The position numbers and the translations under genes were made by a program. Positions 8,652 to 17,361 of a stretch of 17,500 nucleotides of DNA are shown piece after piece. Position 1 is the stretch's first letter; the number at the start of each line of letters is the position of its first letter. This DNA comes from Chromera velia (Eukaryota; Sar; Chromeraceae). The stretch spans positions 1 through 17,500 of the forward strand of contig JAHBMJ010000739.1 of the NCBI GenBank assembly GCA_018398765.1, in the 5' to 3' direction. The notes below the pieces were generated by a model that saw nothing but the letters and a program-made list of their open reading frames with translations, had not been told where the DNA came from and did no database searches.

Positions 8652-9346
8652 CGGTGGTGGATGACCGTTGCATGATGGTGCAGTCCTCCCTCTGTCTTGA
8701 AAAGTGCCCCGCAGTCGCTGTGCGTGCACAGCCACAGAATCTCCTCCTGAATGTTGCTGTTCCCTCGCCCCCTGCCTCCATCACCTTCCTCTTTTTTGGG
8801 AACTTCAACAAGGACCTGCTCCCCGTCTCCCCTCGAAGATTTCCTCAAATGTCGTTCTCCTTCTCCCTGTCCCCCATTTTTGGCGCCCCTCGTTCTTGCC
8901 TGCACCGGAGTTTTCCCTCTACGGCTCGATTTCTTCTTCCCTTTTGTCTGGACAGCGGAAGACGGAGCAGAGTCAGAAGGGAGGTCTGGAGAGGAAGGAG
9001 GAGGGGCGAACGTCCCTTGCTGGTTCGTGTTCCCTGCTTCGAGAGATGCTGCGACTACAGAGCGACTGAACGTGGACAGCCGAAGGGAAGCGTCTCCCGG
9101 TGTCGAGAGGAGGAGGCGACGCGCCCCTCGCGCCACTCGGAGGAGACGGCCTTGCAATGAGCTTTCGTGAGTGTACCGCAACCGCGACTTGATTCTGTCG
9201 TCGTGGTGGTCTTGATAGAGTGCCTTCAAGGATAGAAATGCAGATCTTCTCTCCTGCTTGTGAGGCAGGAACACATCCCCCCTTTGCATTGCGAGGGTGC
9301 CCACAAGGAGCGAGAACAGAGACACCCAAACAAAAGAGACGAACAT
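8652..9346 (-). CDS. Secreted or plastid-targeted C2H2 zinc-finger protein, exon 1
   Basis: The first in-frame ATG is at 9344-9346; the frame is open farther upstream but only with non-ATG codons. Exon 1 is 695 nt (231 codons plus 2 nt). It ends at CACCG|GTGAGT, a perfect donor, at 8652/8651. Residues 1-19 form a signal peptide (MFVSFVWVSLFSLLVGTLA, small residues at -3/-1). A basic Ser/Arg-rich stretch including RRSAF (about 33-37) follows and could be a transit peptide for a complex plastid. The middle is low-complexity and strongly basic (KGKKKSSRRGK). A C2H2 zinc finger lies at Cys207, Cys212, His225 and His230, with Phe216 and Leu222 at the usual hydrophobic positions. It likely continues into the Cys/His repeat exon at 8068. 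A secretory leader on a zinc-finger protein is unusual; function unknown. Confidence 0.65.
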
Positions 9347-9681
9347 GTGTGACGCTCGATTGATCGAGATGGCACGGCCGTGAGGGCTCTGGAGCCGCCC
9401 GGTCCTTCTGACAGTCGTCTTACAGAGAGACAACTGCAAGCGTCTTGTACCGGAAAAGGAGTGTCTCGTGCCTAGAGTAAGGTCCTGGCAGTGTCTCTCA
9501 AGAAGAAAACAAACAAGCGACGAACACGGAGACGGAGACGGAAACAAAATGCCTACACAGACGTGATGAAAAAACCATCGAAGGCCTTCCCAAAGAGCAG
9601 ACTTTTGACCCTTCGCGGGAATTGAAGAAGCCACATTGAACTGACCCGTGCAAATTCGCACTCCTGACAGTCACAACCTAT
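9347..9681. other. Upstream region of the zinc-finger gene
   Basis: This lies between the ATG at 9346 and the repeat cluster that starts at 9682. The minus-strand frame stays open upstream of the ATG to about 9661 without another ATG, so it is more likely 5' UTR or promoter than coding. No TATA box or other recognised element is seen. Confidence 0.35.
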
Positions 9682-9800
9682 GGCCCCGGAAAGCGAAGCG
9701 GGGGGCACTTACAAAACAGAAATACGCCAGCCCACGCATGGCCCCGGAAAGCGAAGCAGGGGGCACTTACCAAACAATCCCCTGAGCCCACATGCACATG
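9682..9800 (+). repeat. Two direct copies of a ~60-bp GC-rich repeat unit
   Basis: Copies at 9682-9740 and 9741-9800 share GGCCCCGGAAAGCGAAGC, then GGGGGGCACTTAC, an A-rich patch, CCCAGCC-type sequence and a GCATG end. Three further copies lie at 10089-10300. No coding frame is credible. Confidence 0.85.
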
Positions 9801-10534
9801 CATCTGACGCAAGCAAGCTTGCGAACGGCCCCGGAAAGCAAGAAAAATGAGAACTGCACGATTGACGCACGCCGGCCATGGTGCTGCATTGCATGGTGCG
9901 TGCATGGTAGCGCGACCCCCCCCCCCCNCCCCCCCCGCGGGAAAAAAGCAGCGAGGAAACCCCCCTCCCGCGGGAAAAAAGCCCGGGGTTGGCTATCTGA
10001 CGCACGCATGGCCCAAATCCAGCCTTTCGGGGCCGGGTTTTTAGCGAAAGACTATAGCTAGCGTGCATGCATGCATATGGGCTGGGGTGGCCCAAGAAAG
10101 CGAAGTGGGGGGCACTTACAAAACAGAAATACCCCAGCCTACGCATACATGCATGACCCCGGAAAGCGAAGCGGGGGGCACTTACAAAATAGAAATACCC
10201 CAGCCAACCTAGCCAGCCCACGCATGCATGCATAGCCCCGGAAAGCGAAGCGGGGGGCAGTTACAAAACAAAAATACCCCAGCCCACGCGTGCATGCACA
10301 CGCAGTGTCTTTCGCTAAAAACCCGGCCCCGAAAGGCTGAATTTGGGCTATGCGAACGTCAGATGGCCGGGTTTAGCCGGGTTTCAGACCCCCGGGCTTT
10401 TTTCCCGGGGGAGGGGGGGGTTCCGCGCATGCTTTTTCCCGTAGGAGGAGGCGTCAATCGTGCGTCGCATCAATCGTGCAGTTCTCATTTTTCTTGCTTT
10501 CCAGGGCCGTTCGCAAGTTTGCTTGCGTCAGATG
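9801..10534. repeat. Large inverted repeat: arms 9801-10052 and 10307-10534
   Basis: The left arm starts CATCTGACGCAAGCAAGCTT and ends GGGTTTTTAGCGAAAGAC. The right arm is its inverted counterpart, starting GTCTTTCGCTAAAAACCCGG and ending TTGCTTGCGTCAGATG. The outer 45-60 bp of each arm match closely. The interiors differ by changes in C/G homopolymer length and small insertions. The 254-bp spacer holds three direct copies of the ~70-bp unit. The left arm contains a C-run with one undetermined base (9928). Confidence 0.85.
10089..10300 (+). repeat. Three direct copies of the ~70-bp GC-rich unit, in the spacer of the inverted repeat
   Basis: Copies begin at about 10089, 10156 and 10234. Each has AGAAAGCG or GGAAAGCG, then GGGGGGCA(C/G)TTACAAAA, ATACCCCAGCC and a GCATGCATG-type palindromic tail. 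Orientation is the same as for the two copies at 9682-9800. Confidence 0.85.
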
Positions 10535-10542
10535 CATGCAGT

Positions 10543-10797
10543 GTCTTTCACAAAAAATCTGGCCCTGGACCAATACACGCCCAGAAAGGCGATAAAAATA
10601 AAAAATCCAGCCCCGAAAGGCTGATTTACGCTATGCGTACGTCAGATGCATGGGTTTTAGCTTACCTCCGGGCTCTTTTCCCGGGGGGGGGAGGGGGGGG
10701 GGGGGGGTTCCNGTCGGCATAACCACCCGCGGTTAACTGGCCGGCGTGCGTTAATCGTGCAGTTCTCATTTTTCTTGCTTTCCAGGGCTGTTCACCA
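10543..10797 (+). repeat. Third, decayed copy of the inverted-repeat arm (same orientation as the right arm)
   Basis: It runs from GTCTTTCACAAAAAATCTGG to TTTCTTGCTTTCCAGGGCTG. It shares the CCCCGAAAGGCTGA block, the CCGGGCTCTTTTCCC block before a long G-run, and the CGTGCAGTTCTCATTTTTCT block with the right arm. It carries an insertion of about 35 bp near 10569-10602. The G-run at 10683-10707 and an undetermined base at 10712 mark an uncertain assembly point. Confidence 0.8.
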
Positions 10798-11475
10798 GCT
10801 AGATCTCTGCTTTACCGAATCTGCCCTCTCCCGCTTTTTACTTTTTGTTTTATTTAACCTGATGCATATTCATGCTTGCTAACCTCCTTCATGAAATGTT
10901 TTGCGCATTTGCCCAGCTCTGAAAGGCCCTGCTTCCTCCTTTCCTAACGAATGGAGACCAATCCATGTTGTAAACCCTTTTACAAAACTTTTCAGCCTCC
11001 TGATAGACTGCTGTGTAAGGAAAAATTTTTTAAAATAGTCTCTAACACCCAAACGGTCTCCAAAATTATGAAGTATCTACATATTTTCTAGAGTATTTTA
11101 AAATAATTTCTAATTATATTAAACATTATTTTGTTGTTTAAACTGCATTTATAATAAGCTCAACTATCAGAATGTATAGCAGAATTAATAACGATAATAC
11201 CTGGGATGATACATATTATAATATAACTATACATTCACGTACGTATATATATATGAATAAGATACAGAAAATTTATAATACTATAACTCTAGACTATAAC
11301 TCATTCTTAAATTTGGTCTAATACATGTTTGAAATTTGCTTTAAATAAATGAAAACAGTTAAAAAAATGAAAACATTAAAGTAATTTACAGGTATAAAAT
11401 GGTGAGTATAGTTGTTTGTATAAATAAACATTCATAAGATACCATCTAGGAGGGATGCAGGTATACCTTCACCTA
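10798..11475. other. AT-rich region without genes, left flank of the retrotransposon
   Basis: Strongly AT-rich from about 11020 to 11460, with no open frame of note. The five bases before the LTR are ACCTA (11471-11475). They are the expected left copy of a target-site duplication, whose partner lies outside the window. Confidence 0.6.
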
Positions 11476-12076
11476 TGTAAGATGAATAGTACAATGCTAT
11501 ATGGTGGTCCGAAGGTACATCTGACCTAGAAGCGTCAGTGTTCAATCTAGCCAGTCAAACAGTCTGTTGATCACTTCATGCACCAGGCTGCTCAAACCAT
11601 TAACTGCATTTATTTAGCTTCGTTCCATAGCAGCCTTCACCAAAATCGATATAATCGCGCATGCTCTTTCCATTATCATAGCCCGGCGGCAAGCCGTCTC
11701 CGAGCTGGTCCCGGTACCCATACTATGTGCGCTCACGCCCCAACAGCACCTCTCGCACCGCCATATGTACAGCCCGATGTCTCAGCCCCGGGCACGCCCC
11801 TCACACATGCCCGTCCGCTAAACTGACGTCCACGCTCAGTTCCTTGGCTGAGTACTCAGGCCTGTATCAATTAGTTGAGAAACATGCATGGACGTTGGTA
11901 TGCCACGACCGACCAGATCCAACCAGTCACCTGCCCAGCACTACCTCCTTTGTCTAGCTTGTCCACACCTACTTAATTTGTCTCTCACCTTGAAGCTCAC
12001 TAACTTTTCTACTAACTCCTTCTTTAACTCATCCCTCACATATGCTTATCCACTCCTAGGCCTCACTTCCTTTACA
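11476..12076 (-). repeat. 3' LTR, 601 bp, complete
   Basis: Starts TGTAAG and ends TTTACA on the plus strand, giving TG...CA ends with a 5-bp perfect terminal inverted repeat (TGTAA/TTACA). The first ~135 bp align with 17362-17500. The far boundary is set by the TTTACA immediately next to the polypurine tract. No promoter element was recognised, and open frames within it have no coding character. Confidence 0.9.
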
Positions 12077-12260
12077 TTTTTCTTCTCTTGAAGTCGCCAA
12101 TTGCTTTTTTTGCGCGTGATAAATTTTCTGCCGGTTCTCATGAGGCATCTTCCTTTCTGAATCCCTTCCATCTCACCAAATAATGCGACTTTCCACCGAA
12201 TCGGATTCTTCTCCATTCGAATACCTCCTCCACTTCATACTCCGGCCTTTCAAATTTAGG
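12072..12260 (-). other. Chromodomain at the integrase C-terminus
   Basis: It reads YEVEEVFEWRRIRFGGKSHYLVRWKGFRKEDAS, then TGA (12138-12140) at the position where chromodomains have the Trp of the (S/T)WEP motif. It continues in frame as EPAENLSRAKKAIGDF to the natural stop. Family knowledge: this module binds methylated histone tails or related chromatin in chromoviruses. The TGA is one transition away from a Trp codon. Confidence 0.88.
12077..12090 (-). other. Polypurine tract
   Basis: The minus strand reads CAAGAGAAGAAAAA directly before the TG of the 3' LTR, where the plus-strand primer of a retroelement must lie. It overlaps the last codons of the pol frame. Confidence 0.85.
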
Positions 12261-13559
12261 GAGTCTGATTGCACGTAGAGGATCTCCCGGCTCTCTAACA
12301 TACTTTTTCAAATAGCTTACATTCACTACAGGGTGAATGCGCACACCTGCCAGGAAGATAAGCTCATACGCCCCTCTTATCACCATTCTCTCTACCTCGA
12401 AGGGACCAAACCAAATTGGCTCCAACTTTCTTTTTTGTCCTTCCGGTCTCTTTTCTTGCTCAAAGAACTCAGAGTCTCTGTGTACTAAAACCCAATCTCC
12501 AGGACCAACCTCTAATTCCCTGCGGTGTCGCTCATAATAGTGGGCTACTGTCTCTCTAGCCTGCTCCAACAATTCCTTCACCTGGGTGATCTCTGCCTTG
12601 TGCCTTGCGACGAAGTCTGCTGCAGAAGGCGACAGCGAGCTTCCCCTAACCGGCACTGCAGGCAGACGAATTGAATTAAACCCATACGTGAATCTGTAAG
12701 GTGAGAGACCAGTCATAGGATGAACACTGTCTCTGTAGGCAAAATTACATGCAGGCAAAGCCTCGGCCCAGTCTTCCTGATGGTCTATTATGAAACATCG
12801 CAACATCTCCCTGATCGTCCTATTGTCTCTCTCTGTTTGTCCGTCTGTCTGTGGGTGTCAAGAGAAACTCATTTTCATTTTTGAATTCCACAGTTTCTGT
12901 AACTCTCGCCAGAAGGCAGAAATAAAGTGAGGATCATGATCAGAGACGAGCAACCGAAACATGCTAACAGAATATATCACTCTTTCAAACACAACAGACG
13001 CAGTTTCTTCTCCTGTGATCTCCTCCTACACTGGAATGAAGAATGTATCTTTTGACAGATGGTCAACCATAGACAGAATTCTATCCACAATCTTTCCCCA
13101 ATACAATGTCCTCGGCAGACCAAACAGGAAGTCGAGAGAAAGACTCTCATATACAAATTCAAGGATGGGCAGCGGATTCAGCAAACCTGGTTTTTTTTGT
13201 GTTGAATGCTTTGCTCTCTGACATACATCACAGCAAGCCACGTATTTCGTCATTGAGCAGTACATGTTAGGCCAGTAAAACTTGCTGTTCACCTTCAAGA
13301 AAGTCTTCTCTGGCCCTAGGTGTCCGCCCATCATGGTGTCGTGGTGCTTTGAGATGATCTGTCTCTGCAATATATCAGTAGGGATGGCCAGACGAGTTTT
13401 GAAATACAGGAGGCCATCCATGAAAGTGAATGATTGAATTCTTATTCTCAAGTGTCGAGGCACCGGCTCTTTTGGATGCCTAAGCACCTCACACAGTTCC
13501 TGAAAGAGTGTTTCCTTCTTGTATCCTCTCTTTATCTCTCTCAGGAACTCTTCATCCAT

Positions 13560-13770
13560 GTCCACTCTCATTTCTATTCCCGCCAGAATTCTTTTCTCTC
13601 TGTCTTCTTCTTTTTCTTCACTCTTTTCCTCAACGTTTTTTCTTTCCTCCTCTGTTTTTCTTTTCTTCTTTGTTTCTCTATTCTCCTCTGTCTCTCTGTT
13701 TGCCTCTGTCTCTCTCTTCTCCTCTGTCTCTCTGTTTGCCTCTGTCTCTGTCACTGGCTTTCTACTCAAT
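13560..13770 (-). repeat. Charged repetitive linker between RNase H and integrase
   Basis: Directly after the RNase H ADALSR motif the pol frame reads a Glu/Lys/Arg/Thr-rich stretch of about 55 residues. It is built on RETEEK and RETEAN hexamers that recur three to four times before decaying to KEEK-type sequence. At DNA level it is an imperfect 18/36-bp repeat rich in GAGACAGAG. It is the tether that separates RNase H from integrase and seems to have expanded by slippage. Confidence 0.75.
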
Positions 13771-16205
13771 GCATCCGCCACCCAATTTTTCAATCCCGGC
13801 ATATAGCAAGGAACGATTCCAATCTGATCAAACAACATCACCCAATGACGCATATGCAGAGACATTTGCATCCGATCAGCAGTCGACATGATCGTTTTCA
13901 AAGATTCATGATCGCTCCATACTTGAGTAGTACAAGAGATATACGGATGCCAAATCTTTACAGCAAACACACACGCCAAAAATTCTTTGTCTTTGATATG
14001 ATAGTTCTTCTCTGCGGGGCTCATCGTTCTTGATGCGAAGGCATACGGACGCAGAATTCCGACCTGTGGGTCCTTCTGCATCAACGCCGCCGCGAGCGTT
14101 GAGGTCTTTTCGCAGGCATCTGCAAAGACCTTAAACGGGTGGGTGGGTTCGGGAACAAACAATTCCGTCACTCTCTTCACGGCTTTCTTCACTGTCTCGA
14201 AGCTTGCTTGCTGCTCTTTTTTCCATTCAAACTTCACTTTCTTTTTCAGTAAGCAATACATTGGAGCAGCCTTCTTACTGAACTCGAAAATAAATCTTCT
14301 CACCCACAATGCCAAACCGAGAAAAGAATGTAATTCACTCGTGCTCTTTGGTACAGGCCAGTTCTCAATTTTCTCTATTTTACTTCTCTCTGGCCTCACT
14401 CCCTTTTCTGAAATCTTCAATCCAAGAAAAACAACCTCTCTTTGAAAAAAATGACATTTTGAAAGCTTCGCGAACAATTTTACTTGTCTCAACAAAAACA
14501 AAACCCGAGACACATGCCTTACATGCTCTTCTCTTGTCCGCGAATAAATCAAAATATCATCAATAAAAACCGACACGTATCGATCCAAACACTCACGCAA
14601 TACATACTGAATGAGTCTCATTGCTGCCGGTGGAGTGTTTGTCAACCCAAAAGAGACAACCAACCACTCAAAATTTCTATACCGTGTCGTGAATGCTGTT
14701 TTCTAGATGTCCCCCTCCCTTACTCTCATTTGATGGTAGTACTGTCTGAGATCAAGTGCAGTGAAGAATTTTGCCCCATGCAGCCGATCAATGAGATCTT
14801 ATGGGTGAGGGAGTGGGTGTTTGTCTTTAATTGTAATTCTGTTCAGTCCTGTATAATCATAACACATCCTCATGCTTCCATCTTTCTTCTATACAAACAA
14901 CACTGGAGCTGCATACGGAGAGCAGGATAAGCAAATGAATCTCTGTTTCAAATATGTATCCACCTGCTTTCTCAGCTCATCCAACTCACCAAAAAAAAGA
15001 CGGTAAGGTGGGCGAGCTGGGGGTGGGTGGCCGGGTTCCAAATCGATCTTGAAATCCAGCCCCTCGCCCCGAGACGGAGGTAATCCTGAAAGAGAGTCAG
15101 GAAAGAGAGTTGCATTCTCCACCACAATTCTTTTTACGTCAACAGGCACCGTGATGGACGGTTTTTAAAAAAACTCACGCACCTCACTCAAATCAGGCGA
15201 AGAGAAAACAGGATGGTCAGCCAGAAGCGAAGAAAGAAAGTCATTCACTGTCTCACTACCCCCCTTTCCTTTCCCCTTCATCTCCATATTCTTTTCCCCC
15301 TCATGTATTTCATGAAGCCCTTGAACCCGACATGCACCGAACTCACCGGGAGAGGATCTTATCTGCAACCGCAGAATGTGGTAGACCGCCCCCTTCCGGA
15401 TTGCTCGGCGTGCCTGCACAGAAGAGAGAAGAGGGGGACAATCTGAAAATTCTTCCTCCTCTTCAAGCTCTGCATCAGGCACCCAGTAAATCAATTTCCC
15501 CTTGAACCAAAAACGCAGACTTTGAGACGACCACTATAGCTTTGGCTCATACTCACGCCCCCATTTTGTTCCCAAAATTAAATCATATTCCTTCAGGTCG
15601 GCCAGCATGGCACCTACTATCTCTTGATACCCTTGGATGCTGACCGGTACAGAGAGCGCACACTCCTGAACCGTTCACGTTTTGATCGCCTTCTTCGAAG
15701 CTTTCAGCGCCCCATATACCGGAGTTAGTCGTCTCAATCTGCATACATGGATGCGGTGGACATGGGCAAATCTGCGATTTAGATAAATATTATCCGCTCC
15801 GGAGTCAACTAAAACTCTGACAAGCACACCCGCCACTCGGCCAGAGTATACAAACAACCCTGGACGAAAGTCCAAATCAGAGAACAAATCGAGAGTGAAA
15901 TTCGACTGTGTGTCACACGTATTTATGTGTTCGATGGGAATGTCAAACTCTTGGGGATCCCCATATATTTCTGTGCACTGACCACACTAACCATGTGTCG
16001 GGGGCACTTCTCCCTTTTCATGGCCCCCGCAGATCGTCCGGACTCCAGATCGTCCACCATCACGGCCACCACCACGCTTTCCATGACCACCACGCCCTCT
16101 GCCCCAAGGGCCTGAGTCTCTGTGTCCCCCCCTCCACTACGCCTGGAAGGAGGAACCCTACTGGGGATTACCATCGCGTGCCCACTGCCTTTCTCCTCCT
16201 TGCCC

Positions 16206-16487
16206 CTATCTCCACGAGTCTGTATGGGAGTTGCCATAATTTGTCCAGCCCTGTGGCCCTAGGTATCTGTTGGCACTATGACCAAACAGGCAGTAACGGA
16301 AGCACCGTCCCTCCTGGATGTAACGGGCTCTCTCGTCTGGCGTGAGTGGTGGTGGGAGCAAACAGACCCCACATAAATCCATGGGGATGGGCCCTTGCTC
16401 AGGGACAAGTGGCTGGTTACGTTGACCGCTCACCCCTCCACTCTCGGGAATGCGCAGACGCAAATCTCGGTGTCCGCCACCTTTCGC
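16206..16487 (-). pseudogene. gag: gag C-terminal part with degenerate CCHC zinc knuckle
   Basis: Frame-shifted relative to the capsid part and bounded by TAA (16488-16490) and TAG (16206-16208). It contains PMDL, LTPDERARYIQEGRCF and a knuckle reading CFRYCLFGHSANRYLG. The canonical knuckle is C-x2-C-x4-H-x4-C. Here the Cys spacing is altered and the last Cys position is Tyr, a G-to-A type change. Nucleic-acid binding by this copy is therefore doubtful. Beyond it (15990-16205) comes a Gly/Arg-rich, poorly conserved linker with further stops in every frame consistent with pol. Confidence 0.8.
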
Positions 16488-16489
16488 TT

Positions 16490-17259
16490 AGGAGGAGAGG
16501 AAGGCTTTGATCTTAGCTGTCTCCTTCTGTGTCTCTAGTAGCATATGTCTTCGCCTTCACAACGTCGAGGGCGATAGAGTTCGGCAGTCCCTTGATGTAG
16601 TCCTCAACAACGTCTTCCTCCCACAGGTGAGGAAGCTGGCCCACCAACTGAGAGAAGGCCTCGTTGTACTTCTTCACCCCTAAGGCTTCAGTGCAGCGAA
16701 ATGCCTGAAGCTTTGCCCGAGTAATACTCCTCTCCATGGCCACCTTCAGTCTCTCCGTGAGTTCAGTCTTTAGCGACTCCCAGTTTGAGAACACTCCATG
16801 CTTCTCCTCGTACTTTTCATACCATTCCTTCAAATAGGCCGGTAGCCGGCCTTTTGCTATCTTTATTTGCTTCGATTCTCTCACCTCATTCAGCTCAAAG
16901 AAGTCTTCTACGTCCTTCAGCCATCTCTGAAGCTCTTCTTTCTTGCTAGAGAACACTAACTTAGCGGGAAGCTCCACAACCTTGCTCGCGCAGTGACCGA
17001 GACCAGTGTCAGTGCTCAGACCAGCAGGCGAGCTCTGAAGGATCAGAGGGGAAACCTGGGACGATAAAGAAAGGCCTGATTGGACAGCTTGAATAGCCTG
17101 TCTTTATGCCTCCAAAGCCTGTCCCTGCAAAGTCAATTGTTAACCCTGCAAAGCCTGCGTTTCCTAAACGATGCGCATCGAATTGGACAATGCTTCAAGG
17201 GCCCTAAACACCTCTGGAATGCCCGGAGCCCCAACATTCTGCACACCTTCCATCAGCAT
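16490..17259 (-). pseudogene. gag: gag (capsid region), broken
   Basis: The capsid-like part of the retrotransposon structural protein. The probable start is the ATG at 17257-17259. A Gln/Leu/Ala-rich, coiled-coil-like segment follows, with nonsense codons at 17164-17166 (TAG), 17140-17142 (TAA) and 17104-17106 (TAA), each inside a run of Gln-rich heptad-like sequence. From about 16977 a clean capsid domain is readable: WLKDVEDFFELNEV, KIAKGRLPAYLKEWYEKY, NWESLKTELTERLKVAM, YNEAFSQLVGQLPHL and EDYIKGLPNSIALDV. This is the retrotransposon gag pattern (ED-F, W, L-xx-R, F-xx-L, GL). The frame then ends at TAA 16513-16515. Similarity resumes in another frame, so a one-base frameshift lies near 16530-16540. 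Confidence 0.88.
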
Positions 17260-17343
17260 ATCGAGACGAAGGAAGGAATAGCAATTCTTAGTCTGAAGTG
17301 ACACTTGAAAACTTTTCTCTCCACCCTTATCTAAGGCTGGAAA

Positions 17344-17361
17344 GAGGCTCTGACTGCTAAC
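17344..17361 (-). other. Possible primer-binding site (weak)
   Basis: Immediately inside the 5' LTR the minus strand reads GTTAGCAGTCAGAGCC. The core TCAGAGCC matches the usual initiator-Met-tRNA binding site of gypsy elements, but the first bases (normally TGGTA) do not match. It is either decayed or primed in another way. Confidence 0.35.

Larger units (their letters stand above)
12072..15986 (-). pseudogene. pol: pol polyprotein: protease, RT, RNase H, integrase, chromodomain; one frame with ten stops
   Basis: One minus-strand frame of about 1305 codons runs from 15986 to a natural TAA at 12072-12074, which lies inside the first bases of the 3' LTR. No frameshift is evident. Protease: VLVDSGADNIYLN (about 15800) and EYDLILGTKWG. 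RT: FKIDLEPGHPPPARPPYRL, TALDL, FGLTN and the catalytic FIDD (about 14567). RNase H: FADACEKTSTLAAALMQ, KEFLACVFAV, WSDHESL and ADALSR. Integrase: the HH...CDVCQRAK zinc module, D in VDHLSK, D in SDHDPHF, E in HPQTDGQTER, then a GPF/Y module. Chromodomain: EYEVEEVFEWRRI through YLVRWKGF to the C-terminus. Stops (minus-strand sense): TAG 15987-15989 at the upstream edge, TGA 15675-77, TAG 15534-36, TAA 15165-67, TAG 14889-91, TAA 14799-801, TAG 14703-05, TAG 13026-28, TGA 12858-60 and TGA 12138-40. Confidence 0.95.

Noticed and set aside
9709-10722. Open frames of 80-174 codons over the GC-rich repeat cluster
   Set aside because: They run through undetermined bases and homopolymers, are composed of the repeat units, and show no family signature.
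11578-12091. Small plus-strand open frames inside the 3' LTR
   Set aside because: LTR sequence on the strand opposite to the element, with low-complexity Ser/Thr/Leu/Pro content and no homology pattern.
13434-14033. Plus-strand Ser/Phe/Leu-rich open frames over the RNase H/integrase region
   Set aside because: Antisense to the well-supported pol frame and its charged linker.
16470-16515. Nuclear-localisation-like peptide PPKRKV in an alternative frame after gag
   Set aside because: It is in neither the capsid frame nor the pol frame. The pol-frame reading of the same bases joins smoothly to the zinc-knuckle segment, so this is likely a frame coincidence.
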